The notes under the pieces: model-generated | Told to the model about the DNA's origin: nothing | Databases searched by the model: none | Seen by the model: the letters and a program-made list of their open reading frames with translations, nothing else | Program-made: the position numbers and the translations under genes | Part shown: piece after piece, positions 17,122 through 25,552 of the stretch | Layout of the letters: every line of letters starts with the position of its first letter | Numbering within the stretch: the first letter of the stretch is position 1 | Assembly: GCF_036327775.1 (NCBI RefSeq) | Contig: NZ_CP109598.1 | Span: 6,987,501-7,051,500, forward strand | DNA length: 64,000 nt | Reading direction: 5' to 3' | Source: Streptomyces sp. NBC_01498 | GTDB taxonomy: Bacteria > Actinomycetota > Actinomycetes > Streptomycetales > Streptomycetaceae

Positions 17122-18642
17122 CTAGGTGTTCGTCGGCGGAGCGGAGACCAGGTGCGCCGCGCGTTCGGCGATGCCCAGCACGGCCGCGTTGGTGTTGGCC
17201 GAGACGACCGAGGGCATCACGGAGGCGTCGGCGATCCTCAGGCCCTCGACACCGTGGACGCGCAGGGCCGTGTCGACCACCGCCTCCTCGTCCGTGCCGA
17301 TGCGGCAGGTGCCGACCGGGTGGAAGTAGGTGCCGACGGTACGGCGGAGGAACGCACCGCACTCGTCGTCGGTGACCACGTCCCGGCCGGGGAGGATCTC
17401 GTCGGCCCGCCAGGCCGACAGGGCGTCGGCCCGCGCGATGCGCCGTGCCGTGCGCAAGGCGGCGACCATACGGGCCACGTCGTCGCTCTCGGTCAGATAG
17501 GCGGGGTCGATGAGCGGGTACGAGGTGGGGTCCGCGCTGCGCAGGCGCACGCTGCCCCGGCTGGTGGGGGTCCCGAGGCCGAAGAGGATCGAGAAGCCCT
17601 CCTGGGCACCCGCCCATCGTGGCTCCAGCGCCACGGGAGTGAAGCTCATCAGGATGTCGGGGTCCCTGCCCGGGTCGGTGCGTGCGAGGAGCATCGCCTG
17701 CCGCGAGGGGCCGAGCACCGGGGACTTCTTCACCCCGTAGGAGACCCAGGCCAGCGGATGGTCGTGCAGGTTGGCGCCCACACCGGGGAGATCGGCACGC
17801 ACCGGGATCCCCAGCTGTCGCAGCTGGTCGGCGGGGCCGATGCCGGAGAGCAGGAGAATCTGCGGAGAGCCGACGGCGCCCGCGCTCAGCACGACTTCCC
17901 GCTCGGCGTGGACGGTGCGTGACTTTCCGTTCCGAACGTATTCGGCACCTCTGCACCGGCCGTTGTCGATGAGGAGACGGTGCACCTGCGCGTCGGTGAC
18001 GACGGTGAGATTGGGCCGTGAGAGCACCGGGAACAGATACGCGTCCGCGGCGCTCTGCCTGCGGCCCCCGGCCACATTCCTTTCGCACCAGAACACCCCT
18101 TCGGCCTCCGGGGCGTTCCCGTCCTCGCAGCGCGGGAAGCCCGCGTCGACCGCCGCGTCGTGCAGGTCCCGCGCGAGAGGAGTGGCGGCGGGCGGCTCCT
18201 CGATGATCATGGGACCCGCTTGTCCCCGGAAACGCGGATCCCTGCCCCTGGCCTGCTCGCTGCGCATGAGGAACGGCAGCATCTCCTCGTAGTTCCAGCC
18301 GGCGGCGCCCTGCTTCTCCCAGGCGTCGTAGCTGGAGGCGCGGCCGCGCAGGTGCGTCATGCCGTTGATACTGCTGGAACCGCCCAACACCCGCCCTCTG
18401 GGCCAGGTATGGACGGCGTTGTCGGTACCCGGCTGAGGTGTCGTCGTGTAGTTCCAGTCCACCGACGATCCCCAGAGACCGACCGCCGCCTCGGGGTTCC
18501 CGTCCGACATGATCGCGGGGCCACCTCTGGCTCCCGCCTCCAGAAGGGCCACCCGGACCTCGGAGTCCTCCGACAGCCGGGCGGCCAGCACTGCGCCGGC
18601 CGTTCCGCCGCCGACGATGACGTAGTCGAAGATCTGCTCCAC
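17122..18642 (-). CDS. GMC-family FAD-dependent alcohol oxidoreductase
   Basis: Choline dehydrogenase-like flavoenzyme of 506 aa that oxidises alcohols to aldehydes. The N-terminal FAD site is DYVIVGGGTAGA, and the C-terminal active-site segment is FHPVGTCRIG, followed by NTNAAVLGIAERAA. The start chosen is GTG 18642 behind AAAAGGA, which puts the Rossmann fold at residue 5. The in-frame ATGs at 18657 and 18714 would add an unneeded tail. It converges on the reductase gene across a strong terminator and is therefore at the border of the biosynthetic cluster. It could re-oxidise a benzylic or allylic alcohol of the product, or be unrelated; I cannot decide from sequence. Confidence 0.88.
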   Translation of the reverse strand: MEQIFDYVIVGGGTAGAVLAARLSEDSEVRVALLEAGARGGPAIMSDGNPEAAVGLWGSSVDWNYTTTPQPGTDNAVHTWPRGRVLGGSSSINGMTHLRGRASSYDAWEKQGAAGWNYEEMLPFLMRSEQARGRDPRFRGQAGPMIIEEPPAATPLARDLHDAAVDAGFPRCEDGNAPEAEGVFWCERNVAGGRRQSAADAYLFPVLSRPNLTVVTDAQVHRLLIDNGRCRGAEYVRNGKSRTVHAEREVVLSAGAVGSPQILLLSGIGPADQLRQLGIPVRADLPGVGANLHDHPLAWVSYGVKKSPVLGPSRQAMLLARTDPGRDPDILMSFTPVALEPRWAGAQEGFSILFGLGTPTSRGSVRLRSADPTSYPLIDPAYLTESDDVARMVAALRTARRIARADALSAWRADEILPGRDVVTDDECGAFLRRTVGTYFHPVGTCRIGTDEEAVVDTALRVHGVEGLRIADASVMPSVVSANTNAAVLGIAERAAHLVSAPPTNT

Positions 18643-18668
18643 AGCCGTCCTTTTCATCCGGAGTTTCG

Positions 18669-18932
18669 TCACGGACTGCCCGGCGCCCCCGGTGACCGGC
18701 GGACCCGCCCGCACCGTACGCCTGCACCGCGGGTTCCGGCCGCTGATCCGACCGGCGGCGGCGTCAGCGGACCACCGGCCCCGGGGGCGCCATCGGCGTC
18801 GCGACGTCCGCGGCGCACGTCCAGGAGTTCGTTGAGCGGGGGCGGCCGCACGTCACCGCCGTCGTACCGCTCGCCGGGCCGCTCCTTCGCGGCGTCCCGC
18901 GCCTGCCGCCGCGCCGCGCGGTCCAGTGCCAT
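18669..18932 (-). CDS. Small hypothetical protein, possible
   Basis: An 87-aa open frame with an Arg/Glu-rich start (MALDRAARRQARDAAKE) and a Pro/Gly-rich end. Codon third positions are GC-rich as in real local genes, but the last third looks low-complexity and no ribosome site stands out. It ends 27 bp upstream of the GMC start in the same direction, so it could be a leader gene of that transcript. I do not recognise it. The rest of the gap to 19234 shows nothing beyond the promoter space for the MarR gene. Confidence 0.3.
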   Translation of the reverse strand: MALDRAARRQARDAAKERPGERYDGGDVRPPPLNELLDVRRGRRDADGAPGAGGPLTPPPVGSAAGTRGAGVRCGRVRRSPGAPGSP

Positions 18933-19234
18933 GACACCAGCCTGCCATCGGCACTGACCTTGCGTCAGCGGAACACGGACATGTGCGCTGTCCCCAAAAG
19001 TTCGTACGAAGCCGCCCCGACGGTGGTGAGGCCGGCACCTCCGTGGACGCCGCCGCCCACGGCCCGGACGAAAGGCGCCTGACGAGGGTCACCCGGGGCG
19101 GACGCACTTCTCCGGCGAGTCCGGAAGGGCCCCGGCTTCCTCGGCGAGTACCGGACTGCCCGGCCGGAGGCGGCGGATGCTCCCGTGCGGGCCGCTGAGC
19201 CGCCGGGGTCCGGAGGTGTCGATAGGCTGACCGC

Positions 19235-19714
19235 GTGACCAGTGCTGAAGACGGCCCGCCGACGTCCGGCGCTGCGGACCTGCGGGCCTTCGCGGTGGAA
19301 CTGCGCCGGATGAACGGTGAGATCAATCGGATGGTCCACGGGTTCGCCGACGACCAGAGTCTGCACGCGACGGATGTTCAGGCGCTGGCCGCCATCCTGG
19401 ACGCGGAGACGCCACTCACTCCCGGTCGGCTCCGCGACCATCTCGGTCTGACATCGGGCGCCGTGACGGCGTGTCTGGACCGGCTGGAACGGGCCGGGCA
19501 CATCCGCAGGGTCCGGGAGAGCGCCGACCGGCGGGTGGTTCATCTGCACTATCTGGCGGGGGCGCGATCGGCCGCCCGGAGCTACTTCCTGCCCCTGGCC
19601 GAGGCCACGGAACGCGCGCGGGCCGGTTTCAGCGACCCTGAACTGGCCGTGGTCCTGCGCTTTCTCGCCTCGGTGAACGAGGAACTGACCGAGCTGCGCC
19701 CGCCCCGCCGCTGA
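19235..19714 (+). CDS. MarR-family transcriptional regulator
   Basis: A 159-aa winged-helix protein. The recognition region is LRDHLGLTSGAVTACLDRLERAGHIRR, followed by a wing with ADRRVVHLHY, as in MarR. It starts at GTG 19235. The MMPL exporter gene follows in the same direction after 161 bp, and a palindrome at 19795-19805 lies between them. By family habit this protein would repress the exporter and release it on binding a small ligand. The biosynthetic cluster is next door, so the ligand could be its product, but that is speculation. Confidence 0.88.
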   Translation: MTSAEDGPPTSGAADLRAFAVELRRMNGEINRMVHGFADDQSLHATDVQALAAILDAETPLTPGRLRDHLGLTSGAVTACLDRLERAGHIRRVRESADRRVVHLHYLAGARSAARSYFLPLAEATERARAGFSDPELAVVLRFLASVNEELTELRPPRR

Positions 19715-19789
19715 CTACCGCGCGCGGTGCCACGATCGCACCGCGGCGAAACACACCGTCGGCCGGTGCCGGGGTACGCGTCGGTTAGG

Positions 19790-19812
19790 GTAATTCAATC
19801 ATTGAGATTGTT
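19790..19812. promoter_or_regulatory. Candidate MarR operator and promoter of the MMPL gene
   Basis: TCAAT-C-ATTGA (19795-19805) is a perfect 5-bp palindrome with a one-base centre, extended by GATTG (19806-19810), which is inverted against CAATC. It is the most AT-rich patch between the MarR and MMPL genes. MarR proteins usually bind such 10-to-16-bp AT-rich palindromes overlapping the promoter. Confidence 0.5.
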
Positions 19813-19875
19813 GTTCGTTGAGTTGGTTACCCGCCATCCGTGCCTTCGAGTCCGTACCCTCGCTCCGGGAGAGAC

Positions 19876-22029
19876 ATGCCCACCACCCTTCGCGCCGCCC
19901 GATGGCTGGTCCCCGTCCTCCTCCTGATCGCCTGGCTCGGCATCGGTGCCACACTCGGCCCGTACGCCGGGAAGCTCGGCGAGGTCGCCACGAACGATCA
20001 GGCGGCCTTTCTCCCGACGAACGCCGAGTCCACCCAAGTCATCGACGCACAGCGGGCGTTCGACCAGGACGAGACACTCCCCGCGATCGTCGTCTGGACG
20101 GCCGACGGCGGGGCCGGTACCCCTCTCGGCGACGACCGGCGTGACGCCGCGACCCGCGCCCTCACCTCCCTCACCGGTGATCCGGGTGTCGCCGGCGTCT
20201 CCCCGGCCCTGCCGTCCAAGGACGGCGAAGCCCTCCAAGGGGTCGTCCAACTGCGCCCCGACCTCGGCGACACACTGCCCGACGCCCTCGCACGGATCGA
20301 AGACGCCGCGGCGGCCGTACCGGGCACCACCGCCCAACTGGCCGGTCCCGCCGCCAGCCAGGCCGACCTCTCCGACGCGTTCGCCGGAATCGACGGCCTG
20401 CTGCTCGGCGTCGCGCTCCTCACCGTCCTGGTCATCCTGCTGCTCGTGTACCGCAGCCTGCTCCTCCCGCTGATCATCATTGCCGGCGCCGTCCTCGCCC
20501 TGGGACTGGCCTGCGCCGTCGTGTACGAGCTGGCCGACCACGACGTCGTACGCGTCGACGGCCAGGTACAGGGCATCCTCTCCATCCTCGTCATCGGTGC
20601 CGCCACCGACTACGCCCTCCTGCTCACCGCCCGCTTCCGTGAAGAACTGGCTCTGCGACCGCACCGGATCACCGCCATGCGCTCCGCCCTGCGCCGGTCG
20701 GCCGGCCCCATCACGGCGAGCGCCGCCACGGTCGCCCTCGGCCTGCTCGCCCTGCTGCTGAGCGACCTCACCAACAACCGCGCGCTGGGCCCCGTCGGCG
20801 CGATCGGCATCGTCTGCGCCGTACTGAGCACCCTGAGCTTCCTGCCCGCCGTCCTGCTCCTGCTCGGCCGCGCCGCGTACTGGCCCGCGAAACCCCCTCG
20901 CGCGGCCGACGACCCGAACGAGCCCGGCGGCTACGGCGGTCACGGCATCTGGACACGGGTCGCCGCCCTGGTCGACCGCGCCCCGCGCGCCGTGTGGGCG
21001 GGAACCCTCGCCGCGCTGATCGCCTGCGCCGCGTTCGCCCCGACGCTCACCGCGAAAGGCGTGCCCCTGGACGAGATATTCGTCAACGACGCCCCCTCGG
21101 TGGCCGCCCAGCGCACACTCGGCGAGCACTTCCCCGGCGGCTCGGGCAACCCGGCCGTGGTGATCGCCGACGCCGACGCGCTCCGGCCGGTCCTCAGGGC
21201 CGTCGAACGCACCGGGGGCGTCGCGGACGCCGCCCCCGTGGCGGAGTCCGGCCGCCCCGGCGGAACACCGCTCGTCGTCGACGGCCGGGTCAGGATCGAC
21301 GCCACGCTCGACGGCGCCGCCGACAGCGACGCGGCCAAGAACACGGTGGCCCGGCTGCGCGACGCGGTGCACGCCGTACCGGACGCGGACGCGCTCGTCG
21401 GCGGCTACACCGCCCAGCAGTACGACACCCGCCGGACGGCCGAGGAGGACCGGCTGCTCATCGTGCCCGTGGTCCTCGCGATCATCCTCGTGATTCTCGT
21501 CGGGCTGCTCCGCTCACTGCTGATGCCCGTGCTCCTCGTCGCCACGGTCGCCCTCAACTTCCTCGCCACGCTCGGCGTCTCCGCGCTGGTCTTCCGGCAT
21601 CTGCTCGGTTTCACCGGCACCGACCCGTCCGTCCCGCTGTACGGTTTCGTCTTCCTCGTGGCCCTCGGCGTCGACTACAACATCTTCCTCATGTCGCGCG
21701 TCCGCGAGGAGTCGCTGCTGCACGGCACCCGGCGGGGCGTTCTGCGCGGACTGACCGCCACCGGCGGTGTCATCACCTCGGCCGGTGTCGTACTCGCCGC
21801 CACTTTCGCCGCCCTGGGAGTCATCCCGCTGGCCTTCCTCCTCCAGATCGCGTTCATCGTCGCCTTCGGCGTCCTGCTCGACACCCTGGTCGTCCGCTCA
21901 CTGCTCGTCCCCGCGCTGGTCCGGGACATCGGCCCCACCGCCTGGTGGCCGGGAGCGCTCAGCCGGGGACCGCACGGTCGGCCGGGAAAGCCCCAGGACG
22001 CCGCGGCACCTGCCCAGGCACACCACTGA
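19876..22029 (+). CDS. MMPL/RND-family membrane exporter
   Basis: A 717-aa inner-membrane transporter with the duplicated MMPL plan: one transmembrane helix, an extracellular domain, then about five helices, with the whole unit repeated. Typical segments are LVIGAATDYALLLTARFREE in the first half and VALGVDYNIFLMSRVREE in the second; their buried Asp residues carry protons in this family. ATG 19876 with GGAG four bases upstream is preferred to GTG 19840, because it places the first membrane helix right after the start. The MarR gene upstream makes drug or lipid efflux under ligand control likely. The substrate is unknown. Confidence 0.9.
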   Translation: MPTTLRAARWLVPVLLLIAWLGIGATLGPYAGKLGEVATNDQAAFLPTNAESTQVIDAQRAFDQDETLPAIVVWTADGGAGTPLGDDRRDAATRALTSLTGDPGVAGVSPALPSKDGEALQGVVQLRPDLGDTLPDALARIEDAAAAVPGTTAQLAGPAASQADLSDAFAGIDGLLLGVALLTVLVILLLVYRSLLLPLIIIAGAVLALGLACAVVYELADHDVVRVDGQVQGILSILVIGAATDYALLLTARFREELALRPHRITAMRSALRRSAGPITASAATVALGLLALLLSDLTNNRALGPVGAIGIVCAVLSTLSFLPAVLLLLGRAAYWPAKPPRAADDPNEPGGYGGHGIWTRVAALVDRAPRAVWAGTLAALIACAAFAPTLTAKGVPLDEIFVNDAPSVAAQRTLGEHFPGGSGNPAVVIADADALRPVLRAVERTGGVADAAPVAESGRPGGTPLVVDGRVRIDATLDGAADSDAAKNTVARLRDAVHAVPDADALVGGYTAQQYDTRRTAEEDRLLIVPVVLAIILVILVGLLRSLLMPVLLVATVALNFLATLGVSALVFRHLLGFTGTDPSVPLYGFVFLVALGVDYNIFLMSRVREESLLHGTRRGVLRGLTATGGVITSAGVVLAATFAALGVIPLAFLLQIAFIVAFGVLLDTLVVRSLLVPALVRDIGPTAWWPGALSRGPHGRPGKPQDAAAPAQAHH

Positions 22030-22107
22030 CCCGGCAGCCCGACGGCACGTCATCCTGGTCGGGACGATCCGGCGCACGGGGCCGCAGGGCGCGGGCCGGT
22101 ACGGGAA

Positions 22108-22133
22108 GCGTCTTCCCGCGCACGGGAAGACGC
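22108..22133 (+). terminator. Hairpin terminator after the MMPL gene
   Basis: A perfect 11-bp stem, GCGTCTTCCCG (22108-22118) against CGGGAAGACGC (22123-22133), with a CGCA tetraloop, 79 bp after the exporter stop. Confidence 0.7.
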
Positions 22134-22268
22134 GCGGGCGGGCGTCGGTCGACTGTGCCACGGCGTTGATCCGGGCTGCCCTCGCCCACACCTCACGCGC
22201 CGCCCCGTTGACGTGATTTGCCGATGATCGTAGGCTGCCTCGCCGTCGGTTTCGGCCATGTCCATGAC

Positions 22269-22297
22269 GCAACTCCCCGCGCACGCGCGGGAGTTGC
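22269..22297. other. Hairpin in the leader of the S15 peptidase gene
   Basis: GCAACTCCCCGCGC (22269-22282) pairs with GCGCGGGAGTTGC (22285-22297), with a single bulged C and a very short loop. It lies about 85 bases before the peptidase start, so it could be an attenuator or a second terminator for the upstream gene. Confidence 0.35.
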
Positions 22298-22380
22298 GAT
22301 CGTCCCTCCACCGCAGGTCAGGGCCACCGCCCGACCGTCGCACCCGCACCGCTCCCCACCCACAACTCTGGGAGACGCCT

Positions 22381-24249
22381 GTGAACAGACATCGCGTGAC
22401 CACCTGGGCCGCCTCATCACTCGTCGCAGCTCTCGCGTTGACCGGCACGTTCACCGGCCCCGTGGCCGCGGCGGAGGACCGGGCGGGTGCGGTCGCCACC
22501 GCGACCGACCCCGTCACGCACGCGGAGAACGACCGTGTCCCCGAGGGCTCGGTCTGGACGCAGAGCTACTTCCCGTCCTCCGACGGCTCCGGCACCGAAC
22601 TGCACGCCGACGTCCTGCTCCCCGAGGCCCTGGCCAGGAAGAAGCGGAAGCGCGTGCCCGTCATCCTGTCGATCGGCCCCTACTTCGGCCACTCGGGGCA
22701 GACCGGCCCCGAGAACTGGACACACACCGGTCCCTCGAACCGCTTCCAGGACTTCATCGAGGGCACCGACCTGTTCGACGAGGGATACGCCTTCGTCATG
22801 GTGGACCTGCGCGGCTTCGGCGGCTCCACCGGCTGCCTCGACTGGGGTGGACCCGGCGAGCAGGCCGACGTCAGGGCCGCCGTCGACTGGGCGGCCGGCC
22901 AGCCGTGGTCCACGGGGGCGGTCGGTATGTACGGCAAGTCGTACGACGCCGTCACCGGCCTCATCGGCAACAACCTGGACCAGCGGGCGCTCAAGGCCGT
23001 CGTCGCCCAGGAACCCGTGTGGGACATGTACCAGTACATCTACTCCAACGGTGTGCCCCGCCCGAACGTCACCGGCACCGCCAACGCCTACAACTCCATC
23101 GCCACTGTTGACCAGATGGCGGACGACGACCCGCGCTACCTGGCCAACTCCCGGTGGGAGGAGACCCACCCGGAGTGCCTCACGGAGAACTCGGCCGGAT
23201 ACCGAATAGCCGACCAGCGGGACACGCACTGGACCTCCCGTGACCTGGCCAGGATGGCCAAGCGCACCGACACCCCGCTGTTCGTCACCCAGGGCTTCAT
23301 CGAGAACAACACCAAGCCCGAGGAGATGCAGGAGTACCTCGGCAATCACACGGGCCCCGAGCGCGGATGGCTCGGCCAGTGGGACCACGTGCGCGGCGGC
23401 GACCGCACCAGCGACGGGCGCCTGGCGATGGGACGCGAGGGCTGGTACGAGGAGACCCTCTCCTTCTACGACCAGTACCTCAAGGGCGTCAAACCGAAGG
23501 TCGACTACCCGGCCTACTCGGTCCAGGACTCCACCGGCACCTGGCGCGCCCAGAAGACGTGGCCCGTCGTGGAACGGCCCGTCACCCTCCCGCTCGGCGA
23601 CGGCTCGTACGTCGACGACGGTGGCGCCTCCGCCCGCGAGGGCTTGGCTCCGTCCGGCGAGGCGGCGCCGGGGCCCGGCGAACAGCCCTCCGGCGAGTGG
23701 GACATGGAGAACGCTCCGGCCCTCGACCCGGCCGCGCCGAAGGGCTTGGCGAAGGCGCAGGCGAAGCGCCAGAAGGCCGGCGAGATCACGTCCAGCTTCT
23801 TCGTGTGGTCCAAGCCGGTCGAGCGGGCCGTGCGGGTCACCGGCACCCCGCAGGTCTCCCTGACCGCGAAGGGCGCGGGCAACGTCATGGTCAAGCTGTA
23901 CGACGTGGCCCCGGACGGCACCGCCGTCATGTTCGACGAGCAGGTCTCCCTGCTGGACTCCGGCAGGCTGAGGGTCGACCTGAAGGCGACCGACTGGACC
24001 CTGGCCCCCGGGCACGTCCTGGCGGTGGAAATCGGCTCCATCCAGACCGGTTCGTGGCGTGACACGCCCTCCGGCGAGACGATCGAGGTCAAGAACGCGC
24101 GGCTCGACCTGGCCCTGGACGGCCCGGCCGACGACCGCCCCACCCCCGGGGCCCGTTCACCGTTCCTGGACACCTACCTGGGCCAGTACACGGTGGACCT
24201 GCCGGCCGGCCCCCCGTCGTTCACGCTCCCCTCCACCGGGCGCCACTGA
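22381..24249 (+). CDS. Secreted Xaa-Pro dipeptidyl-peptidase / S15-family hydrolase
   Basis: Exported alpha/beta hydrolase of 622 aa. GTG 22381 follows GGGAG (22370-22374) and opens a classical signal peptide with cleavage near AAA-ED at about residue 31; the in-frame ATG at 22258 would bury it. The nucleophile is the Ser of GMYGKSYDA near residue 186, preceded by the RGFGGSTG oxyanion region. WDHVRGGD near 333 supplies the likely catalytic His. The C-terminal third is the beta-sandwich lid (PepX_C) typical of S15 enzymes and cocaine esterase-like relatives. It should cut N-terminal Xaa-Pro dipeptides or esters outside the cell. It stands alone between two hairpins. Confidence 0.85.
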   Translation: MNRHRVTTWAASSLVAALALTGTFTGPVAAAEDRAGAVATATDPVTHAENDRVPEGSVWTQSYFPSSDGSGTELHADVLLPEALARKKRKRVPVILSIGPYFGHSGQTGPENWTHTGPSNRFQDFIEGTDLFDEGYAFVMVDLRGFGGSTGCLDWGGPGEQADVRAAVDWAAGQPWSTGAVGMYGKSYDAVTGLIGNNLDQRALKAVVAQEPVWDMYQYIYSNGVPRPNVTGTANAYNSIATVDQMADDDPRYLANSRWEETHPECLTENSAGYRIADQRDTHWTSRDLARMAKRTDTPLFVTQGFIENNTKPEEMQEYLGNHTGPERGWLGQWDHVRGGDRTSDGRLAMGREGWYEETLSFYDQYLKGVKPKVDYPAYSVQDSTGTWRAQKTWPVVERPVTLPLGDGSYVDDGGASAREGLAPSGEAAPGPGEQPSGEWDMENAPALDPAAPKGLAKAQAKRQKAGEITSSFFVWSKPVERAVRVTGTPQVSLTAKGAGNVMVKLYDVAPDGTAVMFDEQVSLLDSGRLRVDLKATDWTLAPGHVLAVEIGSIQTGSWRDTPSGETIEVKNARLDLALDGPADDRPTPGARSPFLDTYLGQYTVDLPAGPPSFTLPSTGRH

Positions 24250-24282
24250 CCGTCGGGTCGTCCGCGACCGTGTGCCCACCGA

Positions 24283-24321
24283 GCAGCGTGCCGTCCCCGT
24301 TCAACGGCGGCGGCACGCTGC
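24283..24321 (+). terminator. Hairpin terminator after the S15 peptidase gene
   Basis: GCAGCGTGCCG (24283-24293) pairs perfectly with CGGCACGCTGC (24311-24321) across a 17-nt loop, which can extend the stem further. TTTC follows. It lies 33 bp after the stop codon. Confidence 0.7.
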
Positions 24322-24370
24322 TTTCGCGGAGCCGGCGGATCACTCCGCCCCCGGGGCCCCGCGACTCGCA

Positions 24371-24800
24371 TCAGATCCGAGAGATCCGGGGACGGGCCGG
24401 TCTCGCGGCAGTCCGGGCACCCTTTCCGAGGCACGGGCCCGTTGTGCCCCGGCGCATGAGGCGCTTGGTGATGAGCGCCCCTTGCGCCTCGGTCGCCGAT
24501 TCCGCCAAAGGAGCACGGCGGCCCGCGGCCCCCAAGAGGGCCAAGTCGTCCAATGAGTTCGGCGGCCACAGACGTTTCTCGCTCCTCGGAACCCACGATG
24601 GTGACCAGGTTGTCGTACTCGTCGGAGAGGCAGAACCATTCGATGCTGTCGTCGGTGAGCTGGAGAGGAGCCTCGTGGGACGAGGGTTCGCTGATCGGCG
24701 CGATCCAGCTCTCCAGGACTTCGCGGCCGTACTGCATGGAGGTGCCGTCGTGCTCCTCAACGCCGTCTCCAGCGATGACGACGTAGATTCCGGCCGCGGC
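24371..24800 (-). pseudogene. Frameshifted small gene of unknown function
   Basis: Leftward coding sense is visible in two frames. The first frame, from about 24800 (ATG at 24737), gives an acidic protein with REVLESWIAPISEP and IEWFCLSDEYDNLVTIVG, ending in ELIGRLGPLG. At a run of five Gs near 24532-24536 (reverse strand) the sense moves to the next frame, giving AAGRRAPLAESATEAQGALITKRLMRRG and a stop at 24371. One base inserted or removed in that run would join them. I do not recognise the protein; the acidic, Trp-containing start resembles small immunity or scaffold proteins only loosely. The remaining bases of the 24250-24895 gap show nothing else besides the terminator. Confidence 0.35.
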
Positions 24801-24895
24801 GGAATGCCGCCCGGCGGCGGGTCGTCGGCGGTCCGGAAGGGGTGTTGTCCTCCTTGTGGAAGTGGCGTGCTCAACGGGGCATAGACACAAGGCGC

Positions 24896-25552
24896 TCATC
24901 CATGAAGCGCGTCCCAGTGGAGGGTGCGGTCGCACCAGTGGCCGAGCAGCGTGCGGTCGTGACCGACGGCGAGCAGGCCGGCTCCCGTGGAGCGGCGGTA
25001 CTCTTCGACCGCCGCGACCAGGGCAGCGGTGGTGGACGCGTCGAGCATGGCCGTCATCTCGTCACAGATGAGCCAGCGGGGGCGCAGGACGAGGGCGCGG
25101 GCGAGGCAGGCGCGCTGGAGCTGGCCGTCGCTGACCTCGTGCGGGCGCCGTGTCAGCAGGTCCCCGGTCAGGCCGACGGTCGAGGCGAGCTCCGCGACCC
25201 GTCCGGGCACCGCGTCCCGTTGGCCGGTGGCGCGCAGGGGTTCGGCGATCAGGTCCCGGAGCCGGAGCCGCGGGTCGGTGGAGAGCCGGGGCTGCTGGAA
25301 GACGGCGCCGAACGCCGTGCGGGAGACGCGTGGGGCCCGGTGGCGCCAGCGCCGTATCGGAACGCCGTCCAGCGTCAGCGTGCCGGAGTCGGGCTGGTGC
25401 AGGAGGGCCGCGACGCGGGCGAGAGTGGACTTGCCGCAGCCGCTGGGGCCGAGCAGCCCGACGGATTCGCCCGGCTCGACGGTCAGGGAGGCGTTGCGTA
25501 CGACGGGGGCGCCCGGGTCGTATCCGGCGGTGATGTCACACAGTTCGAGCAC
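24896..25552 (-). CDS. ABC transporter ATP-binding protein, nickel/peptide type (second ATPase)
   Basis: A 218-aa ATPase subunit with Walker A GPSGCGKST near 37, signature VSDGQLQRACLARAL in place of LSGGQ, and Walker B RWLICDEMTAMLD. It is short for a NikE/DppF protein because the C-terminal oligopeptide-type extension is missing. It is the last gene of a five-gene leftward operon and overlaps the preceding ATPase gene by 17 bp. It drives uptake of nickel complexes or peptides across the inner membrane together with the two permeases. Confidence 0.87.
   Translation of the reverse strand: MLELCDITAGYDPGAPVVRNASLTVEPGESVGLLGPSGCGKSTLARVAALLHQPDSGTLTLDGVPIRRWRHRAPRVSRTAFGAVFQQPRLSTDPRLRLRDLIAEPLRATGQRDAVPGRVAELASTVGLTGDLLTRRPHEVSDGQLQRACLARALVLRPRWLICDEMTAMLDASTTAALVAAVEEYRRSTGAGLLAVGHDRTLLGHWCDRTLHWDALHG

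Noticed and set aside
1..18642. Aureothin/nitrobenzoate polyketide cluster
   Set aside because: AurF-type and PABA genes fit, but no polyketide synthase is present, and the UbiA, NAT and prenyl synthase genes point to a meroterpenoid.
18933..19234. Possible gene between the small ORF and the MarR gene
   Set aside because: Frames here are Pro/Arg-rich on both strands with no start context.
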